Counted from the first letter of the stretch, positions 47,007-57,620 are shown. The stretch is 64,000 nucleotides of DNA from Cryptomeria japonica (GCF_030272615.1 NC_081408.1:767657330-767721329), one strand, 5' to 3'. Translations and numbers: made by a program. The notes: generated by a model from the sequence alone, not told the origin.

Positions 47007-50000
47007 CTAGTCTAGCACGTCATCTACCCCCCGATCTTGCTGATCAATGTTTCGGGAAGGCAGGGAACACGCTAGAGGAGGAACATCCAACACAGCAGAT
47101 GGAGCTATCACAAGATCCAAACAAGGGTTATGTTCATGTTCCAAGCCACGTTGTTCTTGTCTAGGAGCTAGGATAAGTGCTTTAGAAAATTCGTTAGATA
47201 AATGGTTATCAATATCAACAAGTTCATATTCACTATCAGAAGCAAGAGGAGTAACATTTTCATCATGAATAACATTTTCATCTATAGCATCATCAAGATT
47301 TATAAAAATAGGATCTTTAACTCGCACAGGATCAAGATCATCATGCATCTTATGTTTAGGAGATTTAGGCTCAATTTCCGGCTGAGGAGAAAATGGAATA
47401 ATGCTTGTTGAAGGTGTTTTTGGAGATTGCAAAGTTTGAGAAGCAGTTGCTTGAGCTCTAAGACGACGCTTTCGTCGGCGTTCACGTGCAGAATGATTTC
47501 GTCTAGTCTTAGTAGGAAGTGGAGAAGATTGAGGAGGAGGAATGTTCTCATCCTTATTACTTGGGTGTTTAGGTTGTGGTCTCTTAGGTTGGATAATAGG
47601 AGAAGAAGAAGGTCTCTTCTCTCTATAAAAGGAAGGAGGAGGAACTGCTCCATATAAAGGAGGAATTTTTGGTTTAGGAAGAAGACCAAGTCCATCATGA
47701 CAAGGGGGTATAGGTCTACTTTTAGAAGGTTTATTCGGCATAGACATAGTCACATCCATAGGGATGGGTTGGGAATCTTCTTGAGGAAAGAAATTAGTTT
47801 TATCTTTCAAAGGAAGAACTTCCTTCTCAAGAATGATAGGAATATCAAGTTTGGGTGTTCTAGGTTCACTTAAAGATAGGATCATATCTGTTTTCCACTT
47901 TTGATAAGATTTGAAAAGATGATCACTTCGCGGAGGAAGAGATTGGAATTGTTTAGGCCAAAAGTAATCAATAGGAACGCTAGAAGTTCTTTCAGCTGGT
48001 TTAAAGAAACTATGATTGACAGTAACGACTTCACCATTATGGGGAAATTTCAAACACTTATGTATAGGAGAAGCAATAGCTTTCATGGAAGAGAGCCAAG
48101 GATAGCCAAGCTTCACACGAAATTGTTCAGATGAAGGGATAATAGAAAAGTTCACATCAAGAGATTTGTTACGGACCTCAATAGGTAATGTAATAGAACC
48201 AATTGCAGGAGAAGAAAATGCATCAAATAATTTCACAATCACATCTGTTTTGTCATAGATCACTTGATTCAATTGCAAAGTAAAAAGAAATTCTTCAGTA
48301 ATAACATTAACCATGCACGAAGGATCAATAAGCACTCCACGGCAAGGTGTATTCTTGACTTTTGCAACTATGTATAAAGGACCATCAGGTGCCCTGATAG
48401 TTTCACTAGAATCAAATGTGATGGAAGGTTCTTTAGGGTTTTCTTGCTGCTCTACAAAGTTAATCACATTCGGAGTCATAGACACAAGACCATCATATGA
48501 GAGAGAGGAACCATTGGCCTCAATCGTATTAGAGGTATGAGAAGGTAATGGATCAGTAAAAATCTGAAGATTTTGGTTAGGAGGAGCTACAGATGTGTTG
48601 CCTTTATTATTCACTCCAGAAACAGAGATGGTATCATTATCAATCAAATCTTGAATTTTACCCTTTAAAGAAAAACATTTTTTAGTATCATGCCCAGGCT
48701 GACGATGAAAGTGACAAAAAGATTTGTTATCAAAATAAGGTGAAGTAATCTTTGCAGGATCAATTTGCCTTATAGGAGGAAGAGTAAGCACATTTTGTTC
48801 CAATAACTTATTCATAATACTATGCAATGATTCATTCAAAGGAGTATACTTTCTTTCTTTCTTGAAAAACTTAGAAATAGGAGGCACACCTGATGCTGCA
48901 TTCACATTGTTATTGATGATGTTTTCATTGAATTTGATGGAATCTCTGTTCGGTTTAAACTTTCCAAATGGTTGTTGACTGCTATCACTCTTATCACTCG
49001 GAGCCATAGGATGTGATTGTTCCATTTGACTCACAGTCAGTTGATAATTGTGAAGAGTTGCACACAACTGTTGGAAAGAAGTAAACTCAGAAAACAGAAG
49101 TTTGTCTCGAATATCTTTTTGTAAATTAGAAATAAAGATTCTTTGAATATCATTGTCAGGCACTAGAAAAGAAATTTGAGCATACAAATGTTTATATCTA
49201 CCAATGAAATCAGTCACTTTTTCTTTAACACCTTGTTTACAATGCATTAAATCAATCAAAGTAACTTTAGGACTTATATTGTTTTGAAATTGTTGAATGA
49301 AAGCATTTGCAATTTGTTCAAAAGAAGTAATAGAATAAGAAGGCAACGAGCAATACCATTGTAGGGCTTTATCTCTTAATGTTCTAGTAAACAATTTTGC
49401 AAGCAACCTTTGGTCATAAGCAAAATCGATACATATTGTTTGAAAAGTCTTAACATGTGTTAGAGGATCTCCTTTACCATTATAAAGTTCTAAATGCGGG
49501 ATTTCAACATGTTTAGGGGGAATAGCTCGAACAATGTCAAGAGAAAGTGGGCTCGCAACATCAAATGTGGGCATACTAAACTTAGATTGATTCATAGAGG
49601 CAATTTGTTGCTGTAAAGAAGAGACAGTTTGTGCAAGATTGTTAATGGTCGCTTCAGTCGAAGAGTTCATATTAGATGTGTTAGATTGAGATGGAGGTGT
49701 TATGTTATTGAAAGAAGGTAGAGAGTAAGGTGGTGGGACCCTATGATAGTTAGTCATAGGAGATGATTGGACAGGAGGAACACTACAAGGAGGAATGGAA
49801 TGGTTAAACGAATTGCCCCCTTGCGTCATGTTCATTTGTGAATATGTAATAGGAACACTCATTGAAGGAATGAATGAAGAAGTCAGATTGAATGAAGGAA
49901 TAGGGTTAATTGAAGAGGGAGGATTGCCCCCATGACTGGTGATCATAGGAGGAATGTCTTGTATAGAAGTAGCCATTATGTTTGATGTAAAGGTAGGTAT

Positions 50001-50450
50001 GCTAGCAATAGAAGTTGTCAAAGGAGCAGAATGGTTAACTTGAGTGGGAGGTTGCGTATAACCTAAAGTTTCAGCGCAACTCTTCATAGGCATCACATTC
50101 GAATCCACAATGTGTGCAATACCACGCAAAATATCAATTCCATTCTTATCACTTTGAAGCATGCGTTTTAGACCCTCAATTAAAGGAAGAGCTTGACTAT
50201 CAGGGTATTCTTGAGACATCCATTGTCGAAAATCGTCAAATTGATTATCCAATTTCGAATGTTGTTCTACAGAAACCTCATGGAGAGCTTCTTCATCATT
50301 AGGAGGATTAGAGGAATTACCCATGTCCTCGTTAAAAAGGCTATTCAAATTAGGTTCCATCTCCTCGGTAATTAAACCTCGGAAAGACTTAATTCTACGG
50401 CTTCGTCTAACGGGAATAGTGTAAGTAGGGCTTATTGTTGTAAAACTCAT
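47007..50450 (-). CDS. Gag-protease-like protein of a non-autonomous Ty3/gypsy element
   Basis: Uninterrupted 1147-codon ORF from ATG 50450 to stop 47007. Residues 1-290 are S/P/N-rich. About 320-470 form the Retrotrans_gag capsid domain, with G-K-G-D-P-L-T-H-V-K-T-F, A-L-Q-W-Y-C-S-L-P and V-T-D-F-I-G-R-Y. About 575-590 carry a CHFHRQPGHDTKKC finger (C-x2-H-x4-H-x4-C), the form seen in Tat-like gypsy gag. About 690-800 form a retropepsin-like fold with V-L-I-D-P-S-C-M-V-N-V-I where the family has D-[TN]-G-S, and G-Y-P-W-L-S-S-M-K-A near 784. The catalytic Asp is present but the Gly is replaced, so proteolysis is doubtful. The C-terminal 350 residues are proline-rich then basic (R-R-R-K-R-R-L-R near 985), a possible nuclear signal, then acidic. 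It would form particles around the element RNA. Confidence 0.88.
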   Translation of the reverse strand: MSFTTISPTYTIPVRRSRRIKSFRGLITEEMEPNLNSLFNEDMGNSSNPPNDEEALHEVSVEQHSKLDNQFDDFRQWMSQEYPDSQALPLIEGLKRMLQSDKNGIDILRGIAHIVDSNVMPMKSCAETLGYTQPPTQVNHSAPLTTSIASIPTFTSNIMATSIQDIPPMITSHGGNPPSSINPIPSFNLTSSFIPSMSVPITYSQMNMTQGGNSFNHSIPPCSVPPVQSSPMTNYHRVPPPYSLPSFNNITPPSQSNTSNMNSSTEATINNLAQTVSSLQQQIASMNQSKFSMPTFDVASPLSLDIVRAIPPKHVEIPHLELYNGKGDPLTHVKTFQTICIDFAYDQRLLAKLFTRTLRDKALQWYCSLPSYSITSFEQIANAFIQQFQNNISPKVTLIDLMHCKQGVKEKVTDFIGRYKHLYAQISFLVPDNDIQRIFISNLQKDIRDKLLFSEFTSFQQLCATLHNYQLTVSQMEQSHPMAPSDKSDSSQQPFGKFKPNRDSIKFNENIINNNVNAASGVPPISKFFKKERKYTPLNESLHSIMNKLLEQNVLTLPPIRQIDPAKITSPYFDNKSFCHFHRQPGHDTKKCFSLKGKIQDLIDNDTISVSGVNNKGNTSVAPPNQNLQIFTDPLPSHTSNTIEANGSSLSYDGLVSMTPNVINFVEQQENPKEPSITFDSSETIRAPDGPLYIVAKVKNTPCRGVLIDPSCMVNVITEEFLFTLQLNQVIYDKTDVIVKLFDAFSSPAIGSITLPIEVRNKSLDVNFSIIPSSEQFRVKLGYPWLSSMKAIASPIHKCLKFPHNGEVVTVNHSFFKPAERTSSVPIDYFWPKQFQSLPPRSDHLFKSYQKWKTDMILSLSEPRTPKLDIPIILEKEVLPLKDKTNFFPQEDSQPIPMDVTMSMPNKPSKSRPIPPCHDGLGLLPKPKIPPLYGAVPPPSFYREKRPSSSPIIQPKRPQPKHPSNKDENIPPPQSSPLPTKTRRNHSARERRRKRRLRAQATASQTLQSPKTPSTSIIPFSPQPEIEPKSPKHKMHDDLDPVRVKDPIFINLDDAIDENVIHDENVTPLASDSEYELVDIDNHLSNEFSKALILAPRQEQRGLEHEHNPCLDLVIAPSAVLDVPPLACSLPSRNIDQQDRGVDDVLD

Positions 50451-50578
50451 GCACTAGAAAGAGAGAGAAGATTTTGAATTTAGAGGTAGCAATTTTCAGT
50501 AAAATCAGCCAATCTTCTAGATTTAAGCTGTTAAATGCAATCACAACAGTCTCCCGAAATTTTAGAAAAAAATGTCCG

Positions 50579-50608
50579 GGACCGTGGCGCTCGGAGTGCA
50601 CACGGTCC
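50579..50608 (-). repeat. Stem-loop repeat 2, leader (perfect stem)
   Basis: Arms GGACCGTG and CACGGTCC are perfectly complementary around a 14-nt centre. The flanks (CCCGAAATTTTAGAAAAAAATG before, GCAACTTTTTTC after) are also shared with the copy at 51201. Confidence 0.8.
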
Positions 50609-51200
50609 TTGCAACTTTTTTCAAAATTTGCAGGGATGAAAGTTATGATGATTTTAAAGCTAATCTGAAAAAATTGAGTGATTTTACGATCTGTAGATAG
50701 GCCAAATTAAAGTTGCAATCTCAAAATTGAACCCTACCAAGATTGTCGAAAAATGCAAAATTTGAATTTTGAAAAAGAGAGGGAAACTGAAATTTTGAAT
50801 TTTATGATTTTAGAAGGAATACCAAAAGCAATGCAAGTTTTGAAATTTAAAAATTGATTCAATTTCACGCAAAATTCAATTTTGAAAGCTGAAATCAAAG
50901 TTGTTGTAATTAAGCACTTAATTTCAAAAGTCACAAATTGCAAGAATTTGAATAAAGCACTGAAATTTCGAATGAATGCAAACACACTTTTCAGATTTAG
51001 GACAGTAAGAACACAATTTTGACACAAAATTTCAATTTCAACGATTTTTGAATGATTAGAAGCCTTAAACCAAGCAATCACAAGACCAACTTTGACTGTA
51101 ATTTTGAAAGTGTTAGAATTGATAAAATCAGCCAAAATTCCGGATTTTAGCAGGAAAATACAGTAAGATCTTGCTCCCGAAATTTCGGAAAAAATGTCGG

Positions 51201-51230
51201 GGACGATGGCGCTCGGAGTGCACACGGTCC
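51201..51230 (-). repeat. Stem-loop repeat 1, leader
   Basis: Plus-strand GGACGATG ... CACGGTCC arms around a GC-rich centre containing GTGCAC. One pair is mismatched. Related copies are at 50579-50608 (leader), 52003-52032 and 45404-45433 (LTRs). Confidence 0.75.
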
Positions 51231-51608
51231 TCGCAACTTTTTTCCAAATTTTCAGGGATGAAAGATATTGTGATTTTATTGCAGAATCCAAAGTTACAGC
51301 TAATTTGGAAATGTTTTGATCAGTGAAATTGTCAGACAAAGGTTGAATCAAGAGGGTTTCAAAAATTAGGGTTTTGACACTTAACCACTTAATTTTCAAA
51401 ATTGAAGAACAAATATGAATTGATAATTTGTAATAGAAGGGCAGATCTGAAACAAGCATTAACAATTAAACATTTCACAAGCTCAATTACTAAAAAGAAA
51501 ATTTTAGGGTTTTATGCAATTAACCTCTAAAATTTGCAAAAGATCAAGCATGGAAATGTAATCAAGGAATCCAATTTTCAAATCTAACCATGAATAATCA
51601 GAAAGGAT

Positions 51609-51627
51609 GTTCACGTCAGGTTCACCA
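51609..51627 (-). other. Primer-binding site of the gag-protease element
   Basis: Three bases after the 5' LTR the minus strand reads TGGTGAACCTGACGTGAAC, beginning with the TGG that pairs with a tRNA CCA end. The tRNA species is not assigned. This is not the usual initiator-Met site. Confidence 0.7.
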
Positions 51628-52002
51628 AAATGTAAAGCGGAAAATCGCAATCGAACCCTAGTTGCTCTCCCCTCTTCCAACTCCGAGGAGAGAGAAGGGA
51701 GATCGCTAGGGTTGATGGTTTTCACTTAGGGGAGACTTTACATTCAAAAGAGGGGTTGAAACCCACAAGATCCAATCCCACACAATGCAAGATTGGATGC
51801 TAAATGAGTTTCAAGGGTTAAGACAGCAAGGCTACCCTCTTTTGTAAAGAATGTGCATAGAATGATTAAGCTAGGAATGCATAGAAAGTGAGAAAGATTT
51901 GCTTATAAACTGAGATAGGGATATAGGATGAAGTTGCGGACCTAGAATTAGTAGTAAAATGTCGATACGGTGCTGTCCTGCAAATTTGAGCAAAAGTTGA
52001 CG

Positions 52003-52032
52003 GGACGATGGCGCCCGGCGTGCACACGGTCC
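52003..52032 (-). repeat. Stem-loop repeat, 5' LTR
   Basis: GGACGATGGCGCCCGGCGTGCACACGGTCC-type unit (30 bp, key arms GGAC and GGTCC). It lies downstream of the inferred transcription start, so it is in the RNA. Confidence 0.75.
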
Positions 52033-52499
52033 TCCGAAAAATCCGCGAAACGAAGGGGGATCTGTTCGTCTCTGTACAAGGATTCCAGATCTTCAATTTC
52101 AGTCGCGTACCTGCAACCTACACACAGAAAAGCGAAGACGATTAGGGGGTTAGGGATTAGGGGTTTGCCTTTAGGTCAAACCCCGGTTTTGGAATTAACC
52201 AAGAAATGAGAAATGATGTAAATGTAAATGTCTGTAATGTAAAACAAGTACTAATACCTTGTTGTAAGGATGTTTGTATCCTTATGTGCGAAGGTATAGA
52301 TGTTGTTGTTTGTTGTATTGTTGTATGTTATATGTAGCATGTAGTAAGTGATCTCCTCTTCAATGGTTGAATCCTTGTCTTGAATGCAACACTTAGCCTT
52401 GAATGGAGACTTAGAATGAATGCTTGAATGCTTGAATGCTTGAGTGTTTGAGTATCGTTTCCACGATTTTTCCATCATATCGAATGAAAGAGAAAAATG

Positions 52500-52512
52500 T
52501 ATTTTATATACT
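52500..52512 (-). promoter_or_regulatory. LTR promoter TATA box
   Basis: Minus-strand AAGTATATAAAATAC with a CCAAT-type box reading CTAATTGG just upstream. Transcription would start about 30 bp further, near 52470, so about 400 bp of the LTR is U3 and the remaining 840 bp is transcribed. The 3' LTR has TATATAAAC at about 45903-45913. Confidence 0.6.
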
Positions 52513-52882
52513 TGCCAATTAGGGTTAAAAGACTGATTTTCCCGACCTTAGGCCGACCAGGAAAGTTTACTTTCCAAATTGCAAACAAAAAGACCCGAAG
52601 TCCCATACGAGACCGGGCCCAAAATAGGGCCAGGGACCAGGGCGCTGGGCGCCATGGTCCTGGGGGACCAGGGTGCCCTAAAGGACCAAGGCGCTGGGCG
52701 CTCTGGTCCCACCTCCCGAGACAGTAGGGTGCAAAGGAGGTTCAGACCAGGGTGCTTGAAAAATGCAGTTTTTAGTGTCGTGGACAAGTTTCGGGGTCTC
52801 CATTCAGGTTGCGTGTTGCGTCACCATCGTGAAGACCGAAATGCAGTCGAAATTGTAAGTGTCACAATTTTAGGACGCTACA

Positions 52883-53019
52883 CCCCCCTAGGTTGGGCAC
52901 CATGGTCCCACCCAAGCACCATGGACCCATCTAGATGTCATGGTCTCACCTAGGCACCATGGACCCATATGGGTGTAATTGACACATATATGTTTGTTAA
53001 GTAATCATTTATAGAAAAT
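52883..53019. repeat. Right target duplication and GCACCATGG minisatellite, copy B
   Basis: CCCCC (52883-52887) followed by the B equivalent of 12840-12940, then a short spacer with ACACATATATGTTTG. Confidence 0.8.
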
Positions 53020-54080
53020 ATGTCAAATGAAGGTATGCTAGAAGTAGAATCAACATCAATTAGGTGAACATTAACAAGAATGAGATTTAAAAGAAAATAC
53101 ATAACATTCACATTGAAAGATGGTCAATAGGATTCTTTGGTGGGATTAGAAGGATTATATCCAAGTCTAAATGATGACTCACATGTTTAGTTATCCAAAG
53201 GAACTTCGATTCTATGTCAACCATTGCCTCTATATCCACTCTTAGCCAAGATATGGAAATTGGGACCATAAAGAGATGCCATTTTTAAAAGATGGCAAAT
53301 GAAGGTATGCTAGAAGCCTAATCAACATCAATTAGGTGAGGATTAAAAAGAAAGAGATTTAAAAGAAAATACATAACATTCACATTGAAAGATGGTCAAT
53401 GGGATTCTTTGGTGGGATTAGAAGGATTATATCCAAGTCCAAATGATGATTTGCATGTGTAGTTATCCAAAAGAACTTCGATTCTATGTCAACCATTTCC
53501 TCTATATCCACTCTTAGCCAATATATGGAAACTAAGACCAAAAATAGATGCCACTTTTGAAAGAGATGGTGGAGCCTCATACATCTCAATGCCATAAGAA
53601 GAATAACTAGAAGAACTAGAAAATTTAGTTGAAGTAGAAGCAACAATTTGGAAGATGTTGAATTTTTTGTAGAGAAGGAATAGAAAACTTTAAAGGAGAT
53701 TGAGATGCGAATTTAGTTTGAAAATAACTTTGTAAGTTCTTATCAGTTGCTTCCAAAGTATACATCTCATTTTCTTAAATGAATTTAAGATTTTAATAGT
53801 GTTGAAGGGATCACTTGCATAGAATGAATCTGAGGTCTCCCTAGAATACGGTTATATGTGAGGGTATTGAGGATGACATGGATAGGTGTAGGTAAAATAG
53901 GACCTATCTTAGCATGCAAGGTTATTGTACCTAGTCATTGTCTACAAATACTATCAAAGACACATATAGAATGAGAATTAGGTTGAATGAGAGAAGAATT
54001 GACATTGATATTTTGCTCCAAGTCAATGCTACACACATTAAGGCCAGATCCATTATCTACTAGAGTTAATCTTATAGAAA
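53020..54080 (-). pseudogene. Ty3/gypsy protease and downstream fragment, copy B
   Basis: Partner of 12980-14037: V-D-N-G-S-G-L-N-V near 54060 and two GLGYNPSNP-type runs from a 272-bp direct repeat (units start near 53022 and 53293). Stops at mostly the same positions as A. Confidence 0.65.
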
Positions 54081-54720
54081 TGTATAATATCCCCCTATGG
54101 ATATTGATTCAAGTTGCTCTAAATTTGTTGCACAAGAACTTCGTGAAAAATCCGCAAGAATTTAATCTTCAAAACATCCAATATTATGTAGACAAATTTC
54201 AATTTTAGAACTATAATTGTAGTTTAGAACAAACTTTGAAAATCATATGAACATTGCCATTAAATCTTCAATAGAAAAGACAATAGAAATTTATCCAATC
54301 TCAACCACAAAATTTATAGTCATATTGGAATTATAGGCAATATGAACTTGAAGCACAAAGTGAGACACCTAAGTGATATCTCCAACTGACAATGGGATTT
54401 CATCCACTGCCTCCAAGCTTGAGGGTTTGTATCCTCAAACCTACTGAAAAGCCCAAGCTTCCCAAAATTTTCCAAGAGAGAACAATAACCAAGCATACCA
54501 AAATGATCCTATCAATGTACTTAAATACCACATCCTTGTGACTCTTCACATATCCTCTGCCTGTCTCTTGGAATTCCTCTTTAAAAATAAAGTGACTTTA
54601 TTTTATAATTTGATGTTGACATAAAGTCACTTAAATCTTCTTTAATAAATAATTAAATTAAAAGTTGTCTTTAAAGTTATTATGTTTTGATAACTTAAAA
54701 ATTAATTATTTAATTGATTT
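54081..54720 (-). repeat. Left (3') LTR of the PDS5-carrying element, copy B
   Basis: 640 bp, matching 59250-59925 as a direct repeat with many more differences than A shows to B, so the two LTRs are old. The PPT next to it, present in A, is lost here through a 43-bp deletion. Confidence 0.8.
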
Positions 54721-55346
54721 CCCAAACAAATCTGAAAAATGTTTCAACATTCTTGTGATGTATCTACATGATACAATTGAACTCAACATCCCTGTCCAAT
54801 TCTACTAACCATTGAACAATCCACAAAGAGAAAACCAAACTGCGTATGTTTCTTGGATCCCATGGCCAAGTTTTAAATCTATTGTCCTCGTTATCTAGAG
54901 AAGTCAACTCATTCTTAATTTCTCCTCTGTAACCCAGCATAACAACCATCTAAAAGAAATAAACTAATAATCCCGCAAGCTGCGAATCCTCCCTCCAAAG
55001 AAGTGGACATCTCATACCATGACAAAATTTGATTCTCTGTATACCACTCCGTCAATCTCTTCCCATTTGTCATCCTAAACATATACAACTCATTAATTTT
55101 CGAGTTGAATGAGAAATTATATATACTCCTCACAATACAATCAAGCTAATAAGTACTCCCTTTTTTGTGTAGAGATTAATGCGCACATCTACTTGACGTA
55201 TACCTATCATGCTTATGCTGCTCTACTCTATCAAAACTAAAGTCTAGAAGCCTATTATCATATGAGAACCAGTTTGCAAGACTACTGTAACAAAAGGCAT
55301 CAGCACTATTAAAATTGATAATCTTTTTTTTAACAACCTTAAGAAT

Positions 55347-56048
55347 TCATTTTTTGACATCTACTAGTAACAACTTGTCCATCCTCACTTCCCAAATATG
55401 AAAATGACTATATTGAGCACTCACCCTCATGCTATCAACTACCAACTTCACTAAAAAAACTATTGAAGGGAAATAATTCATAATTACAGTTTCATTCATA
55501 GCAATTATTTCTTGAAACAAGTGGCGATTCCTACCAAGATTACTTACATAGAGCATATCAATCTCCTTATGTTCATCAAAACCAATCAGCATACTATTGT
55601 TTGAACTTACATAGTCTTCATTATCTTTGTCTTGTTTGAGAATCTTCTCATGCTCGACTTCTTCTAACATTGCAAGATCATTAATCATTTTTGTCCCATG
55701 ACATAAACCACTATGAAATCTGCCCCTAGAATCTGTTATAACAACTAATTCGATGTGGCATATTGGAGCATCATAGAAGAATTGGTCACCAAAATTCATG
55801 AATTTTTCTTCATACTGGTCCTTTTGTTCTTCAATAACATAAAGTGTCTTATTTGAATAGAGAATGGTGCAAACATTATGCTTACTTTCATTCTCACAAA
55901 GGGTATTGATTCCTTCAACAATTTGTATGATCTCCTTGGTCTTAGAATTAAATCCATCTTCCTTGTGAATGGCTGCAATAGAAGTCTGATTTCCAGCCTT
56001 ATATAATGAGTAATGAGCCATGCTCGGCTGTAGACAAATCTCGTCCAC
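55347..56048 (-). pseudogene. Unrecognised 233-codon frame inside the LTR element, copy B
   Basis: Open where A has a stop. Residues include G-F-N-S-K-T-K-E-I-I-Q-I-V-E-G, R-G-R-F-H-S-G-L-C-H-G-T and ends KLLLVDVKK. No signal peptide, membrane segment or known motif. Together with 56153-56656 it forms about 400 codons interrupted by one stop near 56152 and a frame change near 56040. Confidence 0.45.
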
Positions 56049-56152
56049 CTCTCTTTCCTTGTCTTCTCAAACTTGATAGCAAGATCCATGTCCATTAGCA
56101 GTTGCAAGTAATCTGATTTCATCTTTTCAAAAGCTTCTTTGATTGTGCCCAA

Positions 56153-56656
56153 CTAAGTGCCAGTGACTCCACTTGTGACTCCCTTGCGTCTCTCCTCAAT
56201 TTGAGTTTTCCAAGTAAGATTTTTGTATTTGTGATATTCATCTTCCCTTGTTAATACTTGCATAACTCTCTCCTCTATGAACAATAATTTGTCCTTCAAA
56301 TCTTGCAATGCTAAAGGGTTTTGTTCAATTTCATCTAAGGTACATGAGCTATCACCCATTAAATTTTCTAATTGGTTATCAATAGTAAAAACATTATCAA
56401 ACTCAATTGCCTCACTAGATGATAACATGCACTCTTCATAAAGCTCTACTGGGACAACTTTGTGATCGTGAGTGGATTTATCAAAGATATTTTTATCTTC
56501 ACCTACTATATCAATAATGGCTTGCAAATCACCAATAAAGAGTTTTGAATACCCCTCACCTATAGATATTGGCTCTTCCTCCATAATATCAGCCTTAGTT
56601 GGATGGAAATAATTATCCCTTTTACTTTCATCATACACAGTAATAGGTGTATTCAA
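56153..56656 (-). pseudogene. Unrecognised acidic frame inside the LTR element, copy B
   Basis: 167 codons, partner of the first 178 codons of 16024-16689 in A. In B a TAG replaces the Q codon after G-V-T-G-T. Acidic, K/E-rich, probably helical. Family unknown. Confidence 0.4.
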
Positions 56657-56899
56657 ATCTGTAATTTATTTTGCTCCTTGTGAGTCATGATTCCATTCTC
56701 ATCTGCATCTTTGTCCTCATCAGGTCACTTGGTTGTGATAGGTCGTTCTCCTTATTAACTCCACAATTATGATATGATGTCCAGGCCTCCTGACATGTGA
56801 AACAAATCTGCTCTCTTCTCATTTAGTTCTTACTCTTTTTTGGAGATCCTAAAATCTAAAAACCCAATGAACTTAGCTCCTCTTTAGACAATACTTCCT

Positions 56900-57620
56900 T
56901 GAATTTCTCAATTTTTCTATTCAACCAAACTTCTAAAGAGATCGTAGGTTGCAGTTGAAACATGCAACTCTCTTCTCCATATGCCTAACAAATCAAACCA
57001 CAACTTCTTACAAACTTCATCATTCTCATCTAGGATTATGGATAAGATGTCGAACATATCTGACTTAACCTTCTCTCGATGACGTTTCCTGGTTACAACA
57101 ATGAAACAATGAAATATTTGAATAATCAACTTATAAGATTCGAGATCCAACATTAGGTTGAATGACCTCGTCCTTGCTATAATTTGTAAAATTTTAGCCC
57201 TTACCAAAAGTAGGGGCTTTGACATTATATAACCCATGTAGACTCTCCACAATCAGTTGTAGAACCTCTTTCATTGTATCATCATCATAAGGTACTCAAA
57301 GTGTTATAACCCTCATGATCCTAGATAAGAAAGAAGTAACCACCAACTTAATTTCATCATCCAAATGCCTTAACCACCTATGTTATTTCAAGGTAGTAAT
57401 TATAGGAGACGGAGCTAATTGCAATGCATTCCAAGGTAACTGCTCAACAAGGATCAAACAGTTTTCCACCCTTTTAAGCATGTTCATGACATCATCCTTA
57501 GATTGAAATTGATCACTGAGCTGAGTACTTGCTTCATAGAGTGATCTTGCCAAATGTTTAATATCTTCAGTTATCATGGTTCGAACTGAAAAACAAAACT
57601 CTGAATCTTCTTCCAATAGG
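56900..57620 (-). pseudogene. PDS5: PDS5-like gene fragment, copy B
   Basis: Same region as 16900-17620. Here the upstream part is open for 77 codons (57383-57616) through LKRVENCLILVEQLPWNAL, where A has two stops. The downstream part is open at 56917-57252 with I-A-R-T-R-S-F-N-L-M-L-D-L. The shared frameshift near 57215 and the stops in between are common to A and B, so the copy was already a pseudogene before the A/B split. Confidence 0.75.

Larger units (their letters stand above)
50451..51608 (-). other. Leader of the gag-protease element
   Basis: 1.2 kb, A/T-rich with many TTTGAAATT-like words. It contains two copies (51140-51265, 50525-50645) of a block around CGCTCGGAGTGCACACGGTC, each including a stem-loop (listed separately). 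No frame longer than a fragment is supported; 50734-51465 (243 codons, minus) is open but has only low-complexity F/K/I/L composition. Confidence 0.6.
45032..52882 (-). mobile_element. Complete non-autonomous Ty3/gypsy element with gag-protease ORF only
   Basis: A 7851-bp element on the minus strand. It has a 5' LTR (51631-52882), PBS (51609-51627), a 1.2-kb leader, one ORF of 1147 codons (47007-50450), a 0.74-kb 3' region, PPT (46266-46280) and a 3' LTR (45032-46265), flanked by CCCCC. There is no RT, RNase H or integrase anywhere in its 5.4-kb interior. This is the layout of terminal-repeat elements with only a gag domain (TR-GAG class), here with a protease-like domain as well. It is inserted in copy B only. 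Its mobilisation would require pol from a related Tat-like gypsy element. Confidence 0.9.
51631..52882 (-). repeat. 5' LTR of the gag-protease element
   Basis: 1252 bp; on the minus strand it starts TGTAGCGTCC and ends GCTTTACA. It differs from the 3' LTR at about 35 positions counted by eye (about 2.9%), mostly transitions, plus an 18-bp indel in a GGACCAGGGC minisatellite (about 52640-52715). Confidence 0.95.

Noticed and set aside
47047-48540. Plus-strand frames across the gag-protease ORF
   Set aside because: Antisense to an intact 1147-codon frame with clear domains.
50734-51465. 243-codon minus-strand frame in the leader of the gag-protease element
   Set aside because: Lies between PBS and gag, low-complexity F/I/K/L composition, no domain; a chance frame in A/T-rich DNA is more likely, though it is the longest such frame.
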